NCBI GenBank assembly: GCA_964519015.1
Contig: CAZFHZ010000052.1
Location: forward strand, 1-20,777
Reading direction: 5' to 3'
From: CAZFHZ01 sp964519015
Lineage (GTDB): Bacteria; Blakebacterota; Blakebacteria; Blakebacterales; CAYUVJ01
Length of the DNA: 20,777 bases
Shown here in pieces: positions 1 to 5,986 of this stretch; position 1 is the stretch's first letter, and every line of letters starts with the position of its first letter. Under the pieces are notes generated by a model that saw only the letters and a program-made list of their open reading frames with translations, was not told where the DNA came from and searched no databases. The position numbers and the translations under genes are program-made.

Positions 1-1210
1 TGGGGGCGGAGTACGTGGATATTGAACTGGACTCCGCCGCGCGCATCCGTCGCGCGAATCGGCTCCTGGGATTGGTCCCGCCGGGACTCTGGGTGAAGAC
101 GCAGCCGACGATCCCCGCCACCGGGTCGACCCAGGCGTAGGTACCGTCCGAGCCGCTGTGGGAGTACAGACCTCCCTCCCCGACCACCCAGCCGTATCCG
201 TAGAGCTCCGGCTGTGGCTCCCCTTCCGGCGGGGGGGGCAGGTCGCCGGTGTGGGAGGTCCAGGCCTGCACTACCGACTCCGGGAGCAGGATGCGCCCGC
301 CGGGGCAGGACCCCTGCTCGAGCCAGGCCTGCAGGAAGAGGGCGTAGTCCCAGGCGGTGCTGATCATCCCCCCCGAGGCCCGCACAAAGGGATAGTCGGG
401 GGCATCCCCCGGTTGCCAGCCGGTCTGCCAGCCTGCCCGACCGCGCCGGTAGACCGTGCCCATCCGCTGCGGGTCGGCGGCCGTCTCGTGGTTGCACGAA
501 TCGTGCATGCGGAGCGGTTCATAGATGTGCTGTCGGAGGTAGTCGGCCAGCGGCTCCCCGGAGACGGTCTCGACCAGCGCCCCCAGGATGTTGAACCCGG
601 GATTGCTGTAGCGGTACGAGGTGCCCGGGGTGACGGCCGGACCGACGGCGGCGAAGCGGTCGGCTTCGAGCCGGAGGGTGGGCGCCTCCGGGTGCTCCGG
701 AGTCGGGACCATCAGGGGATCCAGGAAGATGGTCGGGATGCGCAGCCCACTGGTGTGACTGAGCAGATGGTGGACGGTGATGGCCGCCGAGGGTCCCGTG
801 CGGAACGCGGGGAGCCAGGTCCCGACCGGTTCCGCCAGGCGGAGCCGGCCTTGTTCGGCGAGCTGGAGCACCGCGGTGGCGACCAACGGCTTGGTGTTGG
901 AGGCCATCCGGAACAGCGCATCACGTTCCAGCGGACGTCCCGCCTCCTTGTCCCGCCAGCCGATCGCCTCGTGCAGGGCGACCACTCCGTGGCGGGCCAC
1001 CAGCAGGACCACTCCGCGCAGTTCATCCCGCTCGACGAGGTCACGGTACTCGGCCACCGCGACCGCCAGGGAATCGGGATCAAGTCCGGCCTGGGCAGGG
1101 GTGCCGTAGCGGAGTGCCGGGGGCGGCGGGCCGGCGCAGGCAGCCAGCAGGAGGGCAGCCAGCGACAGGCGACGGAGGGCAGACACCAGGGTGCCCCTTG
1201 GGGTCCTCAT
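1..1210 (-). CDS. Serine hydrolase, beta-lactamase/class C PBP-like lipoprotein (3' end cut by window)
   Basis: The minus-strand frame is open from ATG 1210 to the window edge, giving 403 residues without a stop. It carries all three motifs of the beta-lactamase (class C / PBP4*-like, COG1680) family: S-N-T-K at 104-107 with the acylated serine S104, Y-S-N at 201-203, and H-S-G at 351-353. The N-terminus is a lipoprotein signal (hydrophobic 15-24, lipobox L-A-A-C with C25), so the enzyme is probably anchored in the envelope. Members hydrolyse esters, amides or D-amino-acid peptides; the substrate cannot be told from sequence. The start overlaps the stop of the upstream thioredoxin/propeller gene as ATGA, which implies translational coupling. 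An 8-C tract lies at residues 324-327 (plus-strand G run 231-238); the frame reads through correctly to the H-S-G motif. Only the extreme C-terminus is missing. Confidence 0.9.
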   Translation of the reverse strand, partial: MRTPRGTLVSALRRLSLAALLLAACAGPPPPALRYGTPAQAGLDPDSLAVAVAEYRDLVERDELRGVVLLVARHGVVALHEAIGWRDKEAGRPLERDALFRMASNTKPLVATAVLQLAEQGRLRLAEPVGTWLPAFRTGPSAAITVHHLLSHTSGLRIPTIFLDPLMVPTPEHPEAPTLRLEADRFAAVGPAVTPGTSYRYSNPGFNILGALVETVSGEPLADYLRQHIYEPLRMHDSCNHETAADPQRMGTVYRRGRAGWQTGWQPGDAPDYPFVRASGGMISTAWDYALFLQAWLEQGSCPGGRILLPESVVQAWTSHTGDLPPPPEGEPQPELYGYGWVVGEGGLYSHSGSDGTYAWVDPVAGIVGCVFTQSPGGTNPRSRFARRMRAAESSSISTYSAP

Positions 1211-2427
1211 CGCCAGGGGGTCCGAACCAGGTGGATGACCGTCCGGAGGGGCCAGACCCGGATGTTACGGTGGTGGCGGTCGTAGCCGAAGACCGGCTGC
1301 TCCATCAGGTAGTGGACCCCGGCGGCGTAGGCGACCACCCGCAGCGGGTAGTTGGCGGGGGTCTGCAGCAATACCGCCCCGGTCCGGGGATCGAGCAGGA
1401 CCAGCCCCTGGCGGGCGGTGGCGATCAGCAGGTCTCCGTACTGCTCGAGCGAGGTGAGCCAGCGCTCCTCCGACTGGATGACCCGGCTCACCTCACCCGT
1501 GGCCGGGTCGACCACATGTATGCGACCCCAGGAGCCCTCCAGCACCAGGAGCTTCTCCTGGTACCAGGCGATCCCGGCGGCCGCATAGTAGCTGTTCACC
1601 TTGTTGGCCATGGTGACGATCGTGCGCACCGTATCCCCGGTGGCCGGGTCGTAGACGAAGATCGGCTCCCCGGCCGTCCAACCGTAGGCGACCCCGTAGA
1701 TGAGCCGGCCGTCGGTGGTCAGGTCGCGGATGTGGGGATCGATGGCGAAGCGGGCCTCGACCGCCCCGGTGACGGGATCGAGGCGGAAGAGCGAGTCCCG
1801 CTGGGCGACCCAGAGCCGGCCGGCCAGGACGGTCATCCCGGAGGGGACCTCTTCGCTGGGTGCGGGCAGGTTGCTCAAAGAGCCGGAGTCCAGGATGCGC
1901 CTGGGACGGGGTTTGGGCTCATCCCAGACCCGGCCGGTCCGGTAGAGCGCCCAGCGCCGGAGCGCTTCCTCCAGTTCGGTCAGGAAGACGGGGGGCAGCG
2001 AGTAGCCGCTGAAGCGGTAGATCTCCTCGCGCTTCAGGTTGACCGCGATCAGGCTGGGGTAGGCCGAGACGTTGAAGTACTCGTCGTTGGCCGGATCGTG
2101 GTCCCGGTTGACCTCGACCCAGTGGAAGTCGGTGCTGGCCGCCACGACCGTGGCGTGGCTGAAGGTGTTCACCTCCAGCTCGTGGCACCAGTGTCAGGTA
2201 TCGAAGGTGAAGTAGACCAGGATCGGCCGGCCGTCCTGACGGGAGGCGTTCAACGCCCCCTCCAGCGTCTCCCAGAGGATCGAGTCGGCCGGAGCGGAGG
2301 CGGCGACCTGCGCATCCGGAATGGAATGATCGGACGGGTCGGCTGCGGCCGACGAGCGCGGCGAACCCACCGTCAGAAGCAGCACCAGCAGCGGCGCCAG
2401 GGTGGCGCGAACGGTAACCGGGGACAT
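1207..2427 (-). CDS. Probable selenoprotein: exported UxxC thioredoxin domain fused to a beta-propeller (in-frame TGA at 2194-2196)
   Basis: One frame runs from ATG 2427 to TGA 1207 (406 residues) with a single in-frame TGA at codon 78. Upstream lie a Sec signal peptide (about 1-29) and the thioredoxin strand R-P-I-L-V-Y-F-T-F-D-T. Directly after the TGA come H-W-C-H-E-L-E-V-N-T-F, then V-N-R-D and the cis-proline stretch S-A-Y-P-S-L-I-A-V. Thioredoxin_7 and DUF255 proteins have T-C-H-W-C-H at this point, so the TGA replaces the first catalytic cysteine, leaving U78-H-W-C81. Residues from about 195 to the end form repeated propeller blades (D-P-x-T-G-x-V and similar). The start is set by GAGGTG 5 nt upstream and by a promoter at 2499-2527. 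TGA is an ordinary stop elsewhere in this window, so it does not mean Trp. A hairpin suited to a bacterial SECIS follows the TGA. Role inferred: periplasmic thiol redox. Alternatives are a nonsense mutation or a TGC-to-TGA sequencing error. The reading frame is near certain; selenocysteine is likely but unproven. Confidence 0.8.
2158..2179 (-). promoter_or_regulatory. Candidate bacterial SECIS hairpin
   Basis: On the minus strand, 14 nt after the in-frame TGA, the transcript has arms GCUGGAGGU (2179-2171) and ACCUUCAGC (2166-2158). They form nine consecutive pairs (one G-U) closing a GAAC tetraloop at 2170-2167. Bacterial SECIS elements are described as coding-region stem-loops just downstream of the UGA, with a small apical loop having a G in its first two positions, roughly 16-37 nt from the UGA. 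Here the loop starts 24 nt after the UGA and its first base is G. The element would recruit SelB with Sec-tRNA. GC-rich coding sequence can fold by chance, so the position next to a catalytic-site TGA is what makes it persuasive. Confidence 0.7.
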
Positions 2428-2691
2428 GACGTCACCTCGGGCTTGGCCTACCTTGAGACGGGCACCCCTGTGCCGCCGCAGGCGGGACCATCGCCCGCAT
2501 CGTAGGCGGGGCTCGGACACCGGTCAAGCAGGGCGGCCGGAAGACCGGAACCGGCTGCCGGTGAGACGGTTCCATCAGGCAGGGGTCATCCGGCGAGCTT
2601 TCCGCTTGTCGGTCGTCGCACCGCGACACACACTTCCCCCTCAGTCCCGCAACCGGCGTTCCGGTTCACCGTCACCCCGAGGTCACGCTTG
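2428..2691. other. Divergent intergenic region
   Basis: These 264 nt separate the selenoprotein operon (minus) from the dehydratase (plus). Besides the minus-strand promoter, I see two short hairpins. One is ACCGG-CTG-CCGGT at 2550-2562, nested within GGAACCG...CGGTTCC; the other is AACCGG-CGTT-CCGGTT at 2651-2666, close to the dehydratase start. I found no convincing plus-strand promoter, no small gene and no tRNA. Confidence 0.4.
2499..2527 (-). promoter_or_regulatory. Sigma70-like promoter of the selenoprotein/serine hydrolase operon
   Basis: The minus strand shows TTGACC (2527-2522), a 17-nt spacer and TACGAT (2504-2499). The predicted transcript would start near 2492, giving a leader of about 65 nt before ATG 2427. 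This also argues against translation from an ATG at 2520, which would lie inside the promoter. Confidence 0.5.
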
Positions 2692-3636
2692 ATGACGATC
2701 CCCTCCCTGGAGGACATCCAGCAGGCGCACGAGCGCATCCGTCCCTACATCCACGCCACTCCCGTCCTCACCTCCCAGGCCCTCGACGAGATGAGTGGAA
2801 CCGCGCTCTTCTTCAAATGCGAGAACCTCCAGAAGGTCGGAGCCTTCAAGGCGCGCGGTGCCACCAACGCCGTCTGGTGTCTCGACGAGACCCAGGCCCG
2901 GCGCGGGGTGGTCACTCACTCCTCCGGCAACCATGCCGCTGCCCTGGCCTGGGCGGCTTCGATCCGGGGGGTCCCCGCCCACATCGTCATGCCCCGGAAC
3001 GCCCCCGCGATCAAGAAGCGGGCCGTGGCCGCCTACGGGGGCCGGATCACCGAGTGCGAACCGACCCTGGCCGACCGGGAAGCCACCGCCGCCCGGATCA
3101 CCGAGCAGACCGGGGCCGTCCTGGTCCACCCCTTCGACAACTACTGCATCATCGCCGCTCAGGCGACCGCCGCGGTCGAACTCCACCAGGAGAGCGGGCC
3201 GTTCGACTGGCTCCTGGTCCCGGTGGGGGGGGGAGGGCTGGCGGCCGGCAGCGCGCTGGCCATGCACTATCTCAAGACGGGCACCCGGGTGATCGCCTGC
3301 GAGCCGGCCATGGCCGACGACGCCCAGCGCTCCTTCCGTTCCGGCATCCTCCAGCCCATGAAGGATCCCCGCACGATCGCAGACGGCCTGCGCACCCAGC
3401 TCAGCGAGAAGACCTTCGGGATCATCCGCGCGCACGTGCACGACGTGGTCACGGTGAGCGAGGATGAGATCGTGGCCGCCATGCGCACGGTCTGGGAACG
3501 GATGAAGATCGTGATTGAGCCCTCGAGCGCGGTGCCGGTGGCGGCCGCCCTGGGCGGACGGATCCCGATCGCAGGCCAGCGGGTGGGGATCATCCTCTCG
3601 GGTGGGAACGTGGACCTGGAGCATCTACCGTTCTGA
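2692..3636 (+). CDS. PLP-dependent serine/threonine dehydratase or serine racemase family enzyme
   Basis: This is a 314-residue fold-type II PLP enzyme. K53 in G-A-F-K-A-R-G-A is the Schiff-base lysine, S-S-G-N-H (77-81) binds the substrate carboxylate, and the glycine loop G-G-G-G-L-A-A-G (179-186) holds the PLP phosphate. S-G-G-N near the C-terminus closes the cofactor site. There is no C-terminal ACT domain, so it is not the long, isoleucine-regulated IlvA. The second serine of S-S-G-N-H corresponds to the re-face base of eukaryotic serine racemase (Ser84 in human), where threonine deaminases usually have alanine. I therefore favour a serine racemase/dehydratase or 3-hydroxyaspartate dehydratase activity; this is inference. 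ATG 2692 is chosen over TTG 2689; GAGGT lies about 8 nt upstream. It is cytoplasmic and stands alone between divergent and downstream genes. Confidence 0.9.
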   Translation: MTIPSLEDIQQAHERIRPYIHATPVLTSQALDEMSGTALFFKCENLQKVGAFKARGATNAVWCLDETQARRGVVTHSSGNHAAALAWAASIRGVPAHIVMPRNAPAIKKRAVAAYGGRITECEPTLADREATAARITEQTGAVLVHPFDNYCIIAAQATAAVELHQESGPFDWLLVPVGGGGLAAGSALAMHYLKTGTRVIACEPAMADDAQRSFRSGILQPMKDPRTIADGLRTQLSEKTFGIIRAHVHDVVTVSEDEIVAAMRTVWERMKIVIEPSSAVPVAAALGGRIPIAGQRVGIILSGGNVDLEHLPF

Positions 3637-3672
3637 CCTCCGTTTCCTCCGGCCGGATCGGGTCATCCGATG

Positions 3673-3701
3673 GTGTCATATTTGTTGATGGGGTTTACTA
3701 T
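3673..3701 (+). promoter_or_regulatory. Possible promoter of the TonB-like gene pair
   Basis: In the AT-rich island between the dehydratase and the first TonB-like gene, GTGTCA (3673-3678) and TACTAT (3696-3701) are separated by 17 nt. Each hexamer matches the sigma70 consensus at four of six positions. This is weak, but it is the most AT-rich stretch in the neighbourhood and is correctly oriented. Confidence 0.3.
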
Positions 3702-3812
3702 TACCCGGTGGACGCCGGGGCGGCCCTGAGCCGGGGGACCGCTCCCACGGAACGGAGAAGCTGAACAACCGGTCGTCCGGAAGCGTCGAACCATCAGGAG
3801 CACGACGAGGGG

Positions 3813-4496
3813 GTGAGGATCCTGGCGAGCCACTGGCGGAATCCCCGCTACGACCTGAGGGAGGAGTCCCGCAAGGTGATGGACCAGGCCCTGTCGCTCA
3901 GCCTGGGGCTGGTGACCCTTGTCCTGTTGACCAGCCGGGAATTCGGGCCCCGCACCCCCGAACCGGTCGGGGAGATGCAGGTCATCGAGGTCTCCGACCT
4001 CCCCAACATCGATCAGCCCCCCATGCCTTCGGCCCCGGCCCGGCCCCAGATCCCCATCTCCACCCTCTCCGAGGACGTCCCGGAGGATGTGACTATCTTC
4101 GATACGCTGCTCGATACCGATGTCCCCTTCGCCCCCTCCTGGGCCCCCTCCAACGCCCGGGCCCCCAGCCGCGGGACGGCTTCAGGGGTCGCGCTGGTCT
4201 GGGACGACCCGCCCCAGCTGATCCGGATGGTCACTCCCGAATATCCGGAACGGGCCAGGAAGGCGAACGTGGAAGGCCGGGTCGATCTGAGCATCGTCAT
4301 AGACGAGAGCGGGAACGTGGTGGAGGCCGACGTGATCGCCTCCGCTCCGGCCGGCTACTTCGAGCAGGCCGCCCGGGAGGCCGTCATGCGCTGGAAGTAC
4401 AAGCCCGCCCGTCTCCGTGGCCGGGCCGTCCGGGCCCGGACCAGCCAGAGCGTCTACTTCTCCTTCAGCAACATCCCCCCCCCGGCCGGCCGGTAG
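3813..4496 (+). CDS. TonB family protein (energy transducer-like), copy 1
   Basis: The 227-residue protein has a short cytoplasmic N-terminus rich in charged residues (W-R-N-P-R-Y-D at 8-14) and one membrane segment at about 26-40. A proline-rich periplasmic linker follows, and a TonB C-terminal domain runs from about 137 to 222 (T-P-E-Y-P-E-R-A-R, then G-R-V-D-L-S-I-V-I-D and W-K-Y-K-P-A). Such domains contact TonB boxes of outer-membrane receptors and pass on proton-motive energy from ExbB/ExbD. No exbB or exbD lies in this window. The start is GTG 3813, with GAGG immediately upstream and AGGAG at 3796-3800; a slightly different start is possible. It is a paralogue of the next gene, sharing the N-terminal motif, a R-P-Q-I-P-I element and an E-D-x-P-E-D-V-T-I block before the TonB domain. 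It may instead be a structural or periplasm-spanning protein of unknown partner. Confidence 0.85.
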   Translation: MRILASHWRNPRYDLREESRKVMDQALSLSLGLVTLVLLTSREFGPRTPEPVGEMQVIEVSDLPNIDQPPMPSAPARPQIPISTLSEDVPEDVTIFDTLLDTDVPFAPSWAPSNARAPSRGTASGVALVWDDPPQLIRMVTPEYPERARKANVEGRVDLSIVIDESGNVVEADVIASAPAGYFEQAAREAVMRWKYKPARLRGRAVRARTSQSVYFSFSNIPPPAGR

Positions 4497-4560
4497 CCGG
4501 AGCGTACGATCTGCTGTTCGGTTGGGGCGGCCGGTGGCAACCAGGCCCGACCCCCACTCG

Positions 4561-4608
4561 TATAACAAGATAGGAAAGGGCCCGGGCAGCACCGATCCGG
4601 AGCCCGGG
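4561..4608 (+). promoter_or_regulatory. Leader element between the TonB paralogues: -10-like box and GC hairpin
   Basis: TATAAC at 4561-4566 resembles a -10 box but lacks a recognisable -35 at the right distance. Just downstream, CCCGGGC (4581-4587) and GCCCGGG (4602-4608) form a 7-bp stem with a 14-nt loop in the 163-nt spacer. The second TonB gene may therefore have its own leader instead of being only read through from the first. Confidence 0.3.
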
Positions 4609-4659
4609 GTACCCTGCCCTTGTGGGTGGGCCCGGAAGGAAGAGGGAAGGTGGACGGCC

Positions 4660-5325
4660 ATGGCATCTGAATGGCGCAACCCCAGATACGATATCCGCCG
4701 GGAAGCCCGGCAACGATTCGACCAGGCGATGACCGTCAGCCTGGGAGTGGTCGTCCTGGTCTTTTTGACCAACCAGCGCTTCCAGTTGAACGTCGAGCGG
4801 ACCGCCGGGCAGTTCTCCGCCATCGAGATCGAGGAGATCCCCGAGACCGTGCAGCTCCGGCAGCCACCTGCGCCGCAGCGTCCGCAGATCCCGATCGCCA
4901 CCGAGTCGGAGGACATCCCCGAGGACGTGACGATCATGGACACCGAACTCGACCTGGACGCTCCACCCCTACCCCCACCCCCCCCGCCGGGCGCCCGCAC
5001 GGGCCACCTGGAGGAGTCGCCGGTCTTCATGGTCTGGGAAGAGGCACCGCAACTCATCAAGATGGTCACCCCGGTCTACCCCAGACTGGCCCGGCAGGCC
5101 AACGTCACCGGCCGCGTCTACCTGCAGATCATCGTGGACGAGGAAGGTAACGTGCTCGACGCCCAAGTCGTGGCCGCCAACCCGGCCGATATCTTCAACG
5201 AGGCCGCGATCACCGCCGTGCTCCAGTGGAAATACAAGCCGGCCCGCCAACGGGACCGGCCCATCAAGGTCACCATGGGGCAGCTGGTGGAGTTCGTTCT
5301 GACCGACATACCGCCGGGCTCCTGA
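4660..5325 (+). CDS. TonB family protein (energy transducer-like), copy 2
   Basis: ATG 4660 gives 221 residues and follows a purine-rich ribosome-binding stretch (GGAAGGAAGAGGGAAGG). Its architecture matches copy 1: N-terminal W-R-N-P-R-Y-D at 5-11, a membrane segment at about 24-37, a linker with R-P-Q-I-P-I and E-D-I-P-E-D-V-T-I, a poly-proline run at 104-110, and a TonB C-terminal domain at about 132-217. The open frame extends upstream to 4417, but that part overlaps copy 1 and lacks the family N-terminus, so I reject it. The shared N-terminal and linker motifs show a tandem duplication that has since diverged. Expected location is the inner membrane with the C-terminal domain in the periplasm. 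The outer-membrane receptor it serves cannot be named. Confidence 0.87.
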   Translation: MASEWRNPRYDIRREARQRFDQAMTVSLGVVVLVFLTNQRFQLNVERTAGQFSAIEIEEIPETVQLRQPPAPQRPQIPIATESEDIPEDVTIMDTELDLDAPPLPPPPPPGARTGHLEESPVFMVWEEAPQLIKMVTPVYPRLARQANVTGRVYLQIIVDEEGNVLDAQVVAANPADIFNEAAITAVLQWKYKPARQRDRPIKVTMGQLVEFVLTDIPPGS

Positions 5326-5357
5326 GCCGGGCATTCCGCCGGGCTCCTGAGCCGGGC
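5311..5357 (+). repeat. Tandem 22-bp direct repeat across the stop codon of TonB copy 2
   Basis: The 22-bp unit at 5311-5332 recurs exactly at 5336-5357 (period 25). Each copy contains the small inverted repeat GGCTC-CT-GAGCC. The TGA stop of the TonB gene falls inside the first copy. It may be a recent slippage duplication or part of a transcript 3' end; no T-tract follows. Confidence 0.75.
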
Positions 5358-5459
5358 CCTCCTCTACTACCAGCCGCGACCACGAAGTCCGGGGATGTAG
5401 CCCCGCCCGGATGGGGGTACAATGAGGACCGACCCCACCCCCATCGCGAGGATAGTCCC

Positions 5460-5927
5460 ATGCCGGCCAAGAAACTGACTTCCTTCCTGGACGAGCAGAA
5501 GGTCAAGTACGTCAAGATCACGCATTCTCCCGCCTACACCGCGCAGGAGATCGCCGCCATCGCCCATATCGCCGGCCGGGAACTGGCCAAAACCGTCATC
5601 GTGAAGCTCGATGGCGAGATGGCCATGACGGTCCTACCCGCCTCGTTCAAGGTCGACTTCAAGCTGCTCAAGAAAGCGGCCGGGACGAAGAAGGCCGAAC
5701 TCGCCAGCGAGGAGGAGTTCCGGGACCGCTTCCCGGAATGCGAGCTGGGCGCGATGCCGCCATTCGGGAACTTATACGACATGAAGGTCTTCGTGGCCGA
5801 GAGCCTGACGGAGGACGCCGAGATCGCGTTCAACGCTGGATCGCATACCGAGCTGGTCCGGATGAGTTACCGGGACTTCGAGCGGCTGGCCAAGCCGACC
5901 GTCCTGAAGTTCTCCGCGCCCATCTGA
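5460..5927 (+). CDS. YbaK/ProX-type aminoacyl-tRNA deacylase
   Basis: ATG 5460 gives 155 residues, the usual size of a stand-alone YbaK domain, with GAGGA about 8 nt upstream. Family marks are H-S-x-x-Y-T-A-Q-E-I-A (22-32), the conserved lysine K44 in A-K-T-V-I-V, the loop G-A-M-P-P-F-G (97-103), and S-H-T-E-L-V-R-M-S-Y-x-D-F near the C-terminus. These proteins hydrolyse mischarged aminoacyl-tRNA in trans, classically Cys-tRNA(Pro) or Ala-tRNA(Pro); which substrate this one takes is not evident. It is a single cytoplasmic gene. The open frame runs upstream to 5226 in an overlapping frame, which is rejected because it has no family similarity. Confidence 0.88.
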   Translation: MPAKKLTSFLDEQKVKYVKITHSPAYTAQEIAAIAHIAGRELAKTVIVKLDGEMAMTVLPASFKVDFKLLKKAAGTKKAELASEEEFRDRFPECELGAMPPFGNLYDMKVFVAESLTEDAEIAFNAGSHTELVRMSYRDFERLAKPTVLKFSAPI

Positions 5928-5944
5928 TCCGGACCGCCCGTTCG

Positions 5945-5986
5945 GAGCCGGGTATCTCTGCCACGATCGGAATCAGACCCGGGCTC
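5945..5986. terminator. Possible bidirectional terminator hairpin
   Basis: Between the convergent deacylase and ADOP genes, GAGCCGGGT (5945-5953) can pair with ACCCGGGCTC (5977-5986) with one bulged G and a loop of about 23 nt. It overlaps the ADOP stop codon. No clear U-tract follows on either strand, so support is weak. Confidence 0.3.

Noticed and set aside
224..245. Frameshift in the serine hydrolase at the 8-C tract
   Set aside because: Counting the bases shows the frame is kept and continues into the expected H-S-G motif.
1207..2172. A separate 321-residue gene starting at GTG 2172
   Set aside because: It would begin just after the thioredoxin active site, without a ribosome-binding site or signal peptide, and is in the same frame as the upstream half.
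2194..2196. Reading the in-frame TGA as tryptophan (alternative genetic code)
   Set aside because: TGA ends several intact genes here (dehydratase, deacylase, PadR, ADOP copies 1 and 3, the propeller lipoprotein), and family position demands Cys/Sec, not Trp.
158..2505. Long plus-strand open frames (375 and 463 codons)
   Set aside because: They are antisense to the hydrolase and selenoprotein genes, have low-complexity Gly/Arg/Pro composition and no recognisable motif; typical high-GC shadows.
2428..2691. A selC-like tRNA in the spacer next to the selenoprotein
   Set aside because: The hairpins there do not form a cloverleaf, and there is no recognisable T-loop or UCA anticodon arm.
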